From contig JBMNQH010000009.1 of the NCBI GenBank assembly GCA_050944035.1, positions 1 to 64,000 of the forward strand: a DNA stretch of 64,000 nucleotides, in the 5' to 3' direction. Source of the DNA: JBMNQH01 sp050944035. GTDB lineage: Bacteria > Bacillota > Clostridia > Oscillospirales > Oscillospiraceae. A model generated the notes under the pieces. It did not search any database, was not told where the DNA came from, and saw only the letters and a list, made by a program, of their open reading frames with translations. Positions 33,651-40,989 of this stretch are shown piece by piece; the stretch's first letter is position 1, and every line of letters starts with the position of its first letter. Made by a program: the position numbers and the translations under genes.

Positions 33651-34285
33651 CCTGTCACATTTTTTTTACAGACATTCGCTTACTTGCCGATCGGTTTGAA
33701 CAGGGCTGTGCATTGCTTCCGGCTACACGACAGAAACGCATTTCCCGTTGTAAACCGGAGACTGCACGGCTACAGTTGCTTACCGCAGGACTTTTGCTCC
33801 GTAAGGTTCTCTCAATTACGACGGATACGCAGTTGCTTTATACACCGTCTGGAAAGCCTTACCTGCAACAAGGTCCGTGCTTCAACCTGTCCCATAGCGG
33901 CAATCTTGCTGCACTGGCAGTAGATAACGCTCCAATTGGCCTTGATCTGCAGGAAATGACAAAGACATTTTATTCTGGCGTTGCCTCCCGGTATTTCAAA
34001 GCGGAGGAAATTGCATGGATGCAGGATCTTCCAGACCGCTTTTTTTGGCTTTGGACACGAAAAGAAAGTGTTATTAAGTCGTTAGGGCTCGGTTTATCCT
34101 CTCTTCTCACTGCTTCTTTTTCTGTACTGGAAGATAACATTGCAATGAACGGCACACCATTGTACCTCTCTTCTCAAATACTTGATCGCACTACACTTTC
34201 TCTCGCCTCGCAATCGCCGTTATTCTCCTCTCCTCGTCTGATTTCACTCTCCGCAGAACAACTTCTTGATTCTGCTCCCATTTAA
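33647..34285 (+). CDS. 4'-phosphopantetheinyl transferase (Sfp family)
   Basis: A 212-residue Sfp-type transferase that attaches phosphopantetheine from CoA to carrier proteins. Motifs are FNLSHSGN, the Mg-binding IGLDLQ (Asp and downstream Glu) and WTRKESVIKSLGLGL. The first acidic residue pattern IGLDLQEM differs slightly from the common GIDVE form. No NRPS or PKS gene is nearby, so fatty-acid ACP or a distant cluster would be the target. Its ATG overlaps the stop of the DacF-like gene (ATGA). Confidence 0.9.
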   Translation: MTCHIFFTDIRLLADRFEQGCALLPATRQKRISRCKPETARLQLLTAGLLLRKVLSITTDTQLLYTPSGKPYLQQGPCFNLSHSGNLAALAVDNAPIGLDLQEMTKTFYSGVASRYFKAEEIAWMQDLPDRFFWLWTRKESVIKSLGLGLSSLLTASFSVLEDNIAMNGTPLYLSSQILDRTTLSLASQSPLFSSPRLISLSAEQLLDSAPI

Positions 34286-34294
34286 ATTACAACG

Positions 34295-34331
34295 AAAAAG
34301 CACCCCGAAAACGACTTCCGGGGTGCTTTTT
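34295..34331. terminator. bidirectional terminator between Sfp and DUF1015 genes
   Basis: Perfect 13-bp stem AAAAAGCACCCCG with complement, loop 11 nt, T tract on both outer sides. Confidence 0.92.
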
Positions 34332-34339
34332 TATTTCTC

Positions 34340-35605
34340 TTATCGAATTGCTCTACATTCCAGATAATAGCGTTTTTCCTGTGCATGTCCAATGGAAAAG
34401 CTCTTTCTTGGAAATACACCGCTCTTCAAAATGCTCGGGTACAGTTCCTCTTTGTCCATACTTGGCAGCAGAATCCCCGCACAGCCCGCCTGCGCTGCAA
34501 GCTCCACGACTGTATCGTCTCCATGGATATAATCGATCTCCCCGCCATGCGTTGCAATATAATCCTCACAGAACGCGTCCGCTGCTGCAATAGTCTGACC
34601 AATGGTCAATCCTTTGACTTCAATGGCCATCTGGTTTCCGTCTGCCATGCAGACAATCTCATGCGCTTCCCCCTCTGCCTTTGATACACCGGCCCAATAC
34701 GCCTGCGCCTCTTTGAGGAAAGCTGTCGGATTTGTCTCAAACACCGCACGGTGGATGGCCTCAAAAGCAATGGCATCATCGTGCAAATTTACAAGTTCTA
34801 CTAGACTGTATCGTGCCGGATGGGTTTTCTGTTGCTCTGGTGTCAGATTCTTTTTTAATTGCTCCCAACAGACCTTTGCAGTTGCAAGGCTGTGATTGCC
34901 ATCTCCAACGGCATAGACCACCGGTTTTCCCGTATGGCCATACTTTTGCAGCATAATCTCCGGCGCACCGAGATGAATCAATGCCTGCTCCAGCTCGGGA
35001 ACCTGTCGCGCATGGATTCGCCAGCCAGCGAGATGACCACCATCAAGCATCAGATCAAAATCATACAATTTCTGCAGCTGTGCTGTTCGGCTGGCAAAAG
35101 GTTCTATCACCTGACGTTCCGCATCGTCAATAAACACAACAATGTGCGGCATCTCCAAGGTCGCGCCCTCGCGGACGTGAACGCGTGCCGGCAACCTGCT
35201 TTCCACGGTCCCCTCGGTGGGACGCACCATCGAATCTGTATTGCTGCTATAATCATAAGCTTCCAGATCGAGCAGGCCAAGCAGTCCTTTTCTGACATCG
35301 CCAGAAGGCAATGTACGTTCTATATAGATATAGGAGTTCTGCATACATTGAAAAATACCTTCCTGCTGATATCGCTCCATGGTTGCATTGATTTTCTTTG
35401 TCTCTGCTTCCGTATCCACTGTTTTCAAATAAGCTTCGGGTAACATCAGCCAACGGGTAGAAGGCTGATCTCCAACCAAGGCCTCCACTGCTTCCCAGTA
35501 GTCCGGCTGTGCAGAAAACTGGTCACAGGCAATGACACTCCAGCGCAGCATATCCGTGGTACGAGGCAACAAAATATCTCCAGGAAAAAATACGGATCTC
35601 GACAT
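34340..35605 (-). CDS. DUF1015 family protein
   Basis: A 421-residue protein of the DUF1015 family, conserved but biochemically unassigned. It begins with PGDILLPRTTDMLRWSVIACDQ (shown across its start) and carries GDGNHSLATAKVCWEQL, the most conserved block of the family (about residue 225-241). The C-terminus has ILLPSMDKEELYPSILKSG. ATG 35605 is chosen since AAAGGAGAT lies upstream. It is encoded just after spo0A on the same strand, separated by the spo0A terminator. Confidence 0.85.
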   Translation of the reverse strand: MSRSVFFPGDILLPRTTDMLRWSVIACDQFSAQPDYWEAVEALVGDQPSTRWLMLPEAYLKTVDTEAETKKINATMERYQQEGIFQCMQNSYIYIERTLPSGDVRKGLLGLLDLEAYDYSSNTDSMVRPTEGTVESRLPARVHVREGATLEMPHIVVFIDDAERQVIEPFASRTAQLQKLYDFDLMLDGGHLAGWRIHARQVPELEQALIHLGAPEIMLQKYGHTGKPVVYAVGDGNHSLATAKVCWEQLKKNLTPEQQKTHPARYSLVELVNLHDDAIAFEAIHRAVFETNPTAFLKEAQAYWAGVSKAEGEAHEIVCMADGNQMAIEVKGLTIGQTIAAADAFCEDYIATHGGEIDYIHGDDTVVELAAQAGCAGILLPSMDKEELYPSILKSGVFPRKSFSIGHAQEKRYYLECRAIR

Positions 35606-35675
35606 GGTTTGATCTCCTTTATTATTTGTAATGGAAGTACCTGATGTAACTATACTGCAATCTGAAAAAAAAGGC

Positions 35676-35707
35676 AACACGCCAGTGCAAACAAGCACCG
35701 GCGTGTT
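35676..35707 (-). terminator. terminator of spo0A
   Basis: 13-bp stem with one A-C mismatch (35676-35688 with 35695-35707), loop 6 nt, followed on the minus strand by GCC and T8. Confidence 0.88.
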
Positions 35708-35738
35708 TTTTAATACATAGTATCATAGAAAAATCTGT

Positions 35739-36536
35739 TTACGCCTCTGCTGCCTTACGGCGCAGGGAAAGGCAGTCCGCAATCATCGCGATAAATTCAG
35801 AATTCGTGGGCTTGCCCTTGATATTGGAAACGGTGTAACCAAAGAATTTCTGCAATGTCTCTAAATCACCGCGATCCCAAGCAACCTCGATAGCATGACG
35901 GATGGCACGTTCCACACGTGACGGTGTCGTGGAAAATTTCTTTGCTACCTCTGGATACAGAACCTTGGTCACAGCATTGATTACTTCCATATCGTTGATC
36001 GTCAGAATAATTGCCTCTCGTAAATACTGGTATCCCTTAATATGTGCTGGAACACCGATTTCATGGATGATATCGGTAACAGCCGCTTCCAGACTTGGCT
36101 CAGGCTGTTTAGGGGGGTTGATTGCAATCCCCTGACGGGTGAGATTGGTATTGTCGTTGCGCTGCATACTGGGAATCTGGCGAATATGAGAAAGGAGTGC
36201 AGGAATATCGCAGGGTTTTGGCATAAAGTAGGAGACTCCGAGTTCCGAACAAGCACAAACGACATATTCGTTAAAGAAAGCTGAAACTACAACCACAGTC
36301 GGTCTATTGTCCATTTCAGAAATCTTACGCAAGACACCAAGACCGTCCAATCGTGTTAATACCAGATCAAGCAAAACAATATCGGGTTTCAAACGTTCAA
36401 TCTGTTCCAGTGCTTCAACACCATCTGAGGCGCTGCCTACCACTTCAAGATCCGACGACATATGTATAATATCCGTCAACATCGCTTTGAAATCATCGCC
36501 GGAATCCGCAATCATAATACGTGCTTTAGTTTTCAT
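35739..36536 (-). CDS. spo0A: sporulation transcription factor Spo0A
   Basis: A 265-residue master regulator of sporulation entry. The receiver domain (1-120) has the phospho-acceptor Asp57 (LLDLVL) and Lys in MPKPCD. The first acidic residue Asp11 is kept, but the next position, usually Asp, is Ser12 (ADSGDD). A Pro/Gln linker precedes the Spo0A_C domain (about 150-265), whose recognition helix stretch TPSRVERAIRHAIEVAW is exactly as in the family. GGAGAAAATGTT precedes the ATG. A sigma-A promoter lies 77-105 nt upstream and a 0A-box-like element about 175 nt upstream. Confidence 0.97.
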   Translation of the reverse strand: MKTKARIMIADSGDDFKAMLTDIIHMSSDLEVVGSASDGVEALEQIERLKPDIVLLDLVLTRLDGLGVLRKISEMDNRPTVVVVSAFFNEYVVCACSELGVSYFMPKPCDIPALLSHIRQIPSMQRNDNTNLTRQGIAINPPKQPEPSLEAAVTDIIHEIGVPAHIKGYQYLREAIILTINDMEVINAVTKVLYPEVAKKFSTTPSRVERAIRHAIEVAWDRGDLETLQKFFGYTVSNIKGKPTNSEFIAMIADCLSLRRKAAEA

Positions 36537-36612
36537 AACATTTTCTCCATGATTTTTAATTTACGGCGAAAGCATTTATATTTCTAAGCAGAAACACCGT
36601 TTATTTTCTTAT

Positions 36613-36641
36613 AATTTACCATAAAATATACATTTATGCAA
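36613..36641 (-). promoter_or_regulatory. sigma-A-type promoter of spo0A
   Basis: On the minus strand, TTGCAT and TAAATT with 17-nt spacing. I could not find a good sigma-H promoter. Confidence 0.55.
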
Positions 36642-36680
36642 TAAAAATTCGAAAATATTTTTTATTTTTTTGTTTACATA

Positions 36681-36710
36681 AATCGACTAACGCGTCGTTT
36701 TTAGTCGATT
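36681..36710. repeat. 10-bp inverted repeat upstream of spo0A
   Basis: AATCGACTAA (36681-36690) and TTAGTCGATT (36701-36710) with a 10-nt spacer CGCGTCGTTT. It abuts the TTCGACA element and a CGACA-TT-TGTCG repeat (36712-36723), making a dense cluster of TCGAC/GTCGA elements. Confidence 0.7.
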
Positions 36711-36716
36711 TCGACA
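36710..36716 (-). promoter_or_regulatory. 0A-box-like site upstream of spo0A
   Basis: TGTCGAA on the minus strand matches the core of the Spo0A box TGNCGAA, about 70 nt upstream of the predicted -35 of spo0A, consistent with autoregulation. Confidence 0.5.
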
Positions 36717-36754
36717 TTTGTCGTTAAAATGGTAAAAAAACCTTCCATTTTTGC

Positions 36755-36801
36755 ATAAAAAACCGCCCGGAACCGACAAGTTTTGCACTGTCGCGGGCGG
36801 T
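36755..36801 (-). terminator. orphan intrinsic terminator upstream of spo0A
   Basis: On the minus strand an ACCGCCCG/CGGGCGGT stem (36801-36794 with 36769-36762) encloses a second CGACA/TGTCG pairing and is followed by T6. No gene on the minus strand lies within 1.2 kb upstream, so it must end an unannotated short transcript or act as a leader attenuator. Confidence 0.7.
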
Positions 36802-36936
36802 CTTAATCTCCTTATCAATTGAAATAATCGGTCAAACATCAAAGAAATCCCTGACTTATCTGTACTCTTTGTTCATCAACCTACGTTAACATGTTGTCTT
36901 ATCCACTCCCAACTCTGTTTTTTTATTTTTTATCTT

Positions 36937-36945
36937 TTTGTCGAA
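36937..36945 (+). promoter_or_regulatory. Spo0A box upstream of the AEC transporter
   Basis: TTTGTCGAA, a full match to the 0A box TTTGTCRAA, 80 nt before the AEC transporter start. Confidence 0.5.
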
Positions 36946-37024
36946 ATCACTTTTTTATTTTTGAAATCAGGAGTAAAATACAAACTTGTAAGAATTGTAA
37001 ATCCAGTTCGGAGGTATTGCTCTC

Positions 37025-37969
37025 ATGATTGTCCTGAATCTCGCACTGAAACTCGCGATGTTTGTCCTGCTCGGTATCTTTCTAATTCGTGTCAAAGTCC
37101 TTGACCGTGCATTTTCAAAACAGCTTTCCAAATTTGTTATGGATGTTTGCCTGCCGTGTCTCATTCTAAAAACTTTATGGAGTGAAACATTTGAAGGAGA
37201 TATTGGACATCTTTTCCTTATTGTGGGGCTCTCCATTGTCCTGTTCCTGATCATGTTCCTAATCGGACAACTGTTCTATCTTGCCTTGGGTCGCTCTGAT
37301 CTTGGGCGAGCAGTGCGTTTTTCCGCCCTGTTCGGAAACTTCAGCTATGTTGGAATCCCGGTTGTTGAAGGACTGTTTGGGTCCTCCGGTCTGTTTATCT
37401 ACACCATCTATACGCTCCCGCTCCGCCTGCTCTACTATGCTTCTCCAGTGTACCTTCTCGACCCCAATCACAAAAAAGGGCAGGAAACCAACTGGAAGGA
37501 AAAGATCAAACCGTTTCTGACGCCGACAACTCTAATTATGCCAGTTGGCCTGTTCTTTTATTTCACCGGCCTGCAGATGCCGGCATTTTTTATGAGTACG
37601 GTTGATTCTCTGGCGGCCATCTGCTCTCCGCTTGGCATGATTATCTGCGGTATGGGCATGTCAACAATCTGTCTGTCTGACCTGATCGTAAACTTCAAGG
37701 CACACACGATGACGCTGATGCGTAATTTTATTTCTCCGGCCATTGCACTGCTGTTTGTCCTGTTCCTTCCGATTGACAGCCAAATCAAGCATGTAATCGC
37801 CATTGGCAGCACCATCCCAGTCCCCAGCCTTCTTACGGTGTTTACCATACAGTACGGCTGTTCCGATGAGATGTGCAAATTCTGCTCCACCGAGGTATTC
37901 ATCTCCACGCTGCTCTCTGTGCTGACATTGCCAATGTGGGCTTTTATCATCGAACGGGTGTTAGGCTGA
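37025..37969 (+). CDS. AEC family transporter
   Basis: A 314-residue polytopic protein of the auxin efflux carrier family, with about ten membrane segments arranged as two repeats separated by a cytoplasmic loop (DPNHKKGQETNWKEKIKPF near residue 150). Bacterial members move malate, malonate or amino acids; the substrate is not evident. GGAGG lies 10 nt before the ATG. It is monocistronic, with a Spo0A-box match upstream and a strong terminator downstream. Confidence 0.88.
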   Translation: MIVLNLALKLAMFVLLGIFLIRVKVLDRAFSKQLSKFVMDVCLPCLILKTLWSETFEGDIGHLFLIVGLSIVLFLIMFLIGQLFYLALGRSDLGRAVRFSALFGNFSYVGIPVVEGLFGSSGLFIYTIYTLPLRLLYYASPVYLLDPNHKKGQETNWKEKIKPFLTPTTLIMPVGLFFYFTGLQMPAFFMSTVDSLAAICSPLGMIICGMGMSTICLSDLIVNFKAHTMTLMRNFISPAIALLFVLFLPIDSQIKHVIAIGSTIPVPSLLTVFTIQYGCSDEMCKFCSTEVFISTLLSVLTLPMWAFIIERVLG

Positions 37970-38005
37970 GCGACCTTCTGGCCAAGGTTTCCATACTTAA
38001 TATAA

Positions 38006-38047
38006 TAAAAGAGGGAGAAACGTATGAATGCGTTTCTCCCTCTTTTA
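38006..38047. terminator. bidirectional terminator after the AEC transporter
   Basis: Perfect 17-bp stem (38006-38022 with 38031-38047) and an 8-nt loop. Confidence 0.93.
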
Positions 38048-38067
38048 TTAATCCAAATCGTGTAATC

Positions 38068-38568
38068 CTAGTTTCTCTGTCTTGTCTTCCAAAATACAAT
38101 TATTGCGGCAATCACATCCAAGCAGAATATAAACTGGAGAATACCATAAATTACCGATAGCTTTTTTGTTTTTCCCTCATCGGCATTTCTTCGTACTACT
38201 ACATCTAGACCGATAAATCCAGTTGCAACCATCGCCATGATATCCAATATCCAAAGCATGACCGATATTATCAATCCAGGTGGAACAATCAGGCACCCCA
38301 AAGCAATAAAGAATATGCAGATATATGATGGTATCTTCGCCAACTTCAATATCATATTGATCTTGGCCAATTTATGTGTATTCCATTGCCCCTGCATTGC
38401 TGAGTGAAAAATCGAATAAGCAGAATATAAGGAAATAATACCAAAAGTTGCTCCCACCAGCAATAAAAGTATAACAATAATAAAGAAGCTTCTAAAATCC
38501 TCTATACCAGTTGTAACGTTATGAAAGGCACAAAGCATCAGTACCACCAAATAAGGAAACGATGCCAC
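38068..38568 (-). CDS. hypothetical four-helix membrane protein
   Basis: A protein of about 166 residues with four hydrophobic segments (about 5-14 extended to 25-46, 78-95, 98-118, 140-158) and short basic loops. I do not recognise its family with certainty; small Clostridia membrane proteins with KINMILKLAKIPSYI-like loops are common. The GTG start has no clear ribosome site, so the true start may differ. Base composition is more AT-rich than the neighbours, which could mean recent acquisition (weak evidence). Confidence 0.65.
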   Translation of the reverse strand: MASFPYLVVLMLCAFHNVTTGIEDFRSFFIIVILLLLVGATFGIISLYSAYSIFHSAMQGQWNTHKLAKINMILKLAKIPSYICIFFIALGCLIVPPGLIISVMLWILDIMAMVATGFIGLDVVVRRNADEGKTKKLSVIYGILQFIFCLDVIAAIIVFWKTRQRN

Positions 38569-38661
38569 TAGAAACCATCTACATAGATATCACCTCTGCA
38601 TGCTTTTTGACTGATAGAAAATAGTTTGTATTATCGGCCAATTTTCTTTCTTCACCTACAA

Positions 38662-38693
38662 AAAAAGCGCTCCCACAAGTGGGAGCGCTTTTT
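38662..38693 (-). terminator. terminator of the GGGtGRT operon
   Basis: Stem AAAAAGCGCTCCCAC with its complement and a short AA-centred loop, A6 on the left and T5 on the right, placed after the GGGtGRT stop. Confidence 0.9.
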
Positions 38694-38709
38694 AATAACA
38701 GAACAAACC

Positions 38710-39711
38710 TTATTTGTTTGCTGCCTGGGAAACTGCAACAGCGACAGCAACAGATGCGCCAACCATGGGGTTGTTGCCCATGCCCAGCAGACCCATCATT
38801 TCAACGTGAGCAGGAACAGAAGAGGAACCTGCAAACTGTGCGTCGGAGTGCATTCTGCCCATGGTATCCGTCATACCATAGGAAGCGGGACCTGCAGCCA
38901 TGTTGTCCGGATGCAGGGTACGACCAGTGCCGCCGCCGGAAGCGACGGAGAAGAACTTCTTGCCCTGCTCGATGCATTCCTTCTTGTAGGTACCTACGGT
39001 AGGATGCTGGAAACGAGTGGGGTTGGTGGAGTTGCCGGTGATGGAAACGTCAACGCCTTCGTAGTGCATAACTGCAACGCCTTCACGAACATCGTCAACA
39101 CCATAGCAGCGTACGTTTGCACGCTCGCCGTCAGAGTAAGCGATCTCTCTGACAATGTTCAGTGCGCCAGTTGCATAGTCAAACTGTGTCTGAACATAGG
39201 TAAAACCGTTGATACGGGAAATGATCTGTGCAGCATCTTTGCCCAGGCCGTTCAGGATAACACGGAGGGGCTTGGTTCTTGCCTTGTTGGCGTTGCGGAC
39301 GATGCCGATTGCGCCTTCAGCAGCTGCAAAGGATTCATGACCAGCGACAAATGCAAAGCACTCGGTCTCGTCACGAAGCAGCATAGCAGCCAGGTTACCA
39401 TGACCCTGACCAACCTTACGATCCTCAGCAACGGAGCCGGGGATGCAGAAAGCCTGCAGGCCAATACCAATTGCTTCCGCAGCTTCAGAAGCGGTCTTGC
39501 AGCCCTTCTTGAAAGCGATTGCTGCACCGATTACATAAGCCCAACCTGCATTCTCAAAAGCGATGGGCTGAATTTCCTTGACGATTGCATAGGGATCTAC
39601 GCCATAGCTGTCGCAGAGAGCCTTTGCGCCTTCGATACCATCGATGCCGTACTCAGCGAGGACCGCATTGATTTTATCGATTCTTCTTTCATAACTTTCA
39701 AACAGTGCCAT
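38710..39711 (-). CDS. GGGtGRT family protein
   Basis: A 333-residue protein of the GGGtGRT family, named for the motif GGGTGRT, found here at about residue 259 (SVASGGGTGRTLHPDN). It is soluble with no signal peptide, and its glycine-rich segments (VGQGHGN, AGHESFAAAEGAIG) suggest nucleotide or cofactor binding (inference). The family occurs in Clostridia and methanogens next to a NifU-like scaffold, as here, and has no proven function. It lies 18 nt downstream of the scaffold gene. Codon use is regular, as for a well-expressed gene. Confidence 0.92.
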   Translation of the reverse strand: MALFESYERRIDKINAVLAEYGIDGIEGAKALCDSYGVDPYAIVKEIQPIAFENAGWAYVIGAAIAFKKGCKTASEAAEAIGIGLQAFCIPGSVAEDRKVGQGHGNLAAMLLRDETECFAFVAGHESFAAAEGAIGIVRNANKARTKPLRVILNGLGKDAAQIISRINGFTYVQTQFDYATGALNIVREIAYSDGERANVRCYGVDDVREGVAVMHYEGVDVSITGNSTNPTRFQHPTVGTYKKECIEQGKKFFSVASGGGTGRTLHPDNMAAGPASYGMTDTMGRMHSDAQFAGSSSVPAHVEMMGLLGMGNNPMVGASVAVAVAVSQAANK

Positions 39712-39729
39712 TATACGCGCCTCACTTTC

Positions 39730-40422
39730 TTATTCTTCACGAGGGTCGATGTATCTGGCAGCCTCTGCGAAACGGCCGTAAGTACCGGATGCAGCCTTGA
39801 CTGCTTCGCCAGCATCAACGCCCTTCTTCATTGCATCCATCATCTTTCCAAGATGGATGAATTCATAACCAATGATCTGGTCGTCAGCGTCGAGTGCAAT
39901 GCGAGTTACGTAACCTTCTGCCATTTCCAGATAACGGGAGCCCTTTGCCTTGGTGCCATACATGGTACCAACCTGGCTTCTGAGACCCTTACCAAGATCT
40001 TCGAGGCCGGCGCCGATGGGCAGGCCGCCTTCGGAGAATGCAGTCTGGGAACGACCATAGATAATCTGCAGGAACAGCTCACGCATTGCTACGTTAATTG
40101 CATCACATACGAGGTCGGTATTCATTGCTTCGATGAGGGTCTTGCCGGGCAGGATTTCAGAAGCCATTGCTGCGGAATGGGTCATACCGGAGCAACCCAG
40201 AGTCTCGACCAGAGCTTCCTCAATGATGCCGTCCTTAACATTCAGAGTCAGCTTACATGCACCCTGCTGAGGAGCGCACCAGCCAACACCGTGAGTAAGA
40301 CCGCTAATATCTGTGATTTCCTTTGCCTGAACCCATTTACCTTCTTCGGGAATGGGGGCAGGACCATGATATGCACCCTTTGCGACGCATGTCATTCTTT
40401 CAACTTCTGCTGAATAGGTCAT
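39730..40422 (-). CDS. NifU-like Fe-S scaffold paired with GGGtGRT protein
   Basis: A 230-residue protein. Residues about 40-130 resemble the IscU fold, with candidate ligand Cys in VGWCAP (49), GACKL (56) and LGCSGMTHSAAMASEIL (77). It is longer than IscU and has a unique C-terminal 100 residues (YGRSQTAFSEGG, YLEMAEGYVTRIALD). It differs from the NifU encoded at 12 kb, so the cell has a second scaffold. AGAAGGGAG precedes the ATG. It is the first gene of a two-gene operon with the GGGtGRT gene. Confidence 0.88.
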   Translation of the reverse strand: MTYSAEVERMTCVAKGAYHGPAPIPEEGKWVQAKEITDISGLTHGVGWCAPQQGACKLTLNVKDGIIEEALVETLGCSGMTHSAAMASEILPGKTLIEAMNTDLVCDAINVAMRELFLQIIYGRSQTAFSEGGLPIGAGLEDLGKGLRSQVGTMYGTKAKGSRYLEMAEGYVTRIALDADDQIIGYEFIHLGKMMDAMKKGVDAGEAVKAASGTYGRFAEAARYIDPREE

Positions 40423-40901
40423 ATGAATTTCTCCCTTCTAAGATACGAAGAATGCATATTCTCTTTTATGAACCGGTTTCCTTTTTAATAATTTATAGAA
40501 ACGACTCACGGATTGTAATATTGCGATTTCTGTAAAGAACTGCATTCCCATATATCTAATAGATACTAGAATTAAATCACAAATACGATCTTTTTTCAAT
40601 CCGTTTTCTAAACAATTTTATACTTTCTCTTTTATTTTTCCCCAATTTTCAAAACTTTCGTCCGGATTGGCAGCTTGCTCTTTTCCAGTCTATTCCTCTG
40701 TCTTGTCATTTCGGTGTACCCACGATACAGTATCGATACAATTTTGAGGCCAAACTGTGTGTCGAACATATCGGAACTTCAGAGGCACCTCCGCTCCCCC
40801 ACCTTACTGCTGGTATCCATATGCACTTCGGTTCCAATGAGAATGCATTCTTTCGTCTTGGGCAGCTTCGAAAAAAAGAGGCTTCTTTTTTACCAGAACG
40901 G

Positions 40902-40929
40902 TTGACAATCGCATCAAAACTGCTAAAAT
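40902..40929 (+). promoter_or_regulatory. sigma-A promoter of the EIIC gene
   Basis: TTGACA and TAAAAT with 16-nt spacing, about 60 nt before the start. Confidence 0.8.
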
Positions 40930-40968
40930 AGCATTCACAGATGTAAAGACACCTGTAAATGCTATTTT
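40925..40968. promoter_or_regulatory. 44-bp near-perfect palindrome covering the EIIC -10 and leader
   Basis: Arms AAAATAGCATT and AATGCTATTTT, then ACAG/CTGT and TGT/ACA, interrupted only by two opposed mismatches, with loop AAAG. Because the left arm includes the -10 element, it is more likely an operator than an RNA terminator. Confidence 0.65.
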
Positions 40969-40989
40969 TAAGGGATATAGGTGATTCTT

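Larger units (their letters stand above)
36537..37024. other. divergent intergenic region spo0A / AEC transporter
   Basis: 488 nt without a convincing gene. It contains the spo0A promoter (36613-36641), an AATCGACTAA inverted repeat (36681-36710), 0A-box-like elements at 36710-36716 and 36937-36945, and an orphan intrinsic terminator pointing left (36755-36801). Confidence 0.7.
40423..40989. other. divergent intergenic region NifU-like / EIIC
   Basis: 567 nt with no supported gene. It holds a small palindrome TATCTAATAGATA (40553-40565) near where the left operon's promoter should lie, several possible minus -10/-35 pairs, and the EIIC promoter with its palindrome (40902-40968). A 45-codon minus frame (40632-40769) lacks a ribosome site and is not called. 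Confidence 0.65.

Noticed and set aside
36755..36862. A short minus frame starting at an ATG near 36843 and running through the orphan terminator
   Set aside because: It would have to be read through a strong terminator hairpin; more likely non-coding.
38626..40413. A 595-codon open frame antisense to the GGGtGRT and NifU-like genes
   Set aside because: It mirrors two real genes across their boundary, has no ribosome site and no family resemblance; it arises from the codon bias of the opposite strand.
40632..40769. A 45-codon minus frame in the long intergenic region before EIIC
   Set aside because: The only upstream GGAGG is 17 nt away and the product resembles nothing I know.
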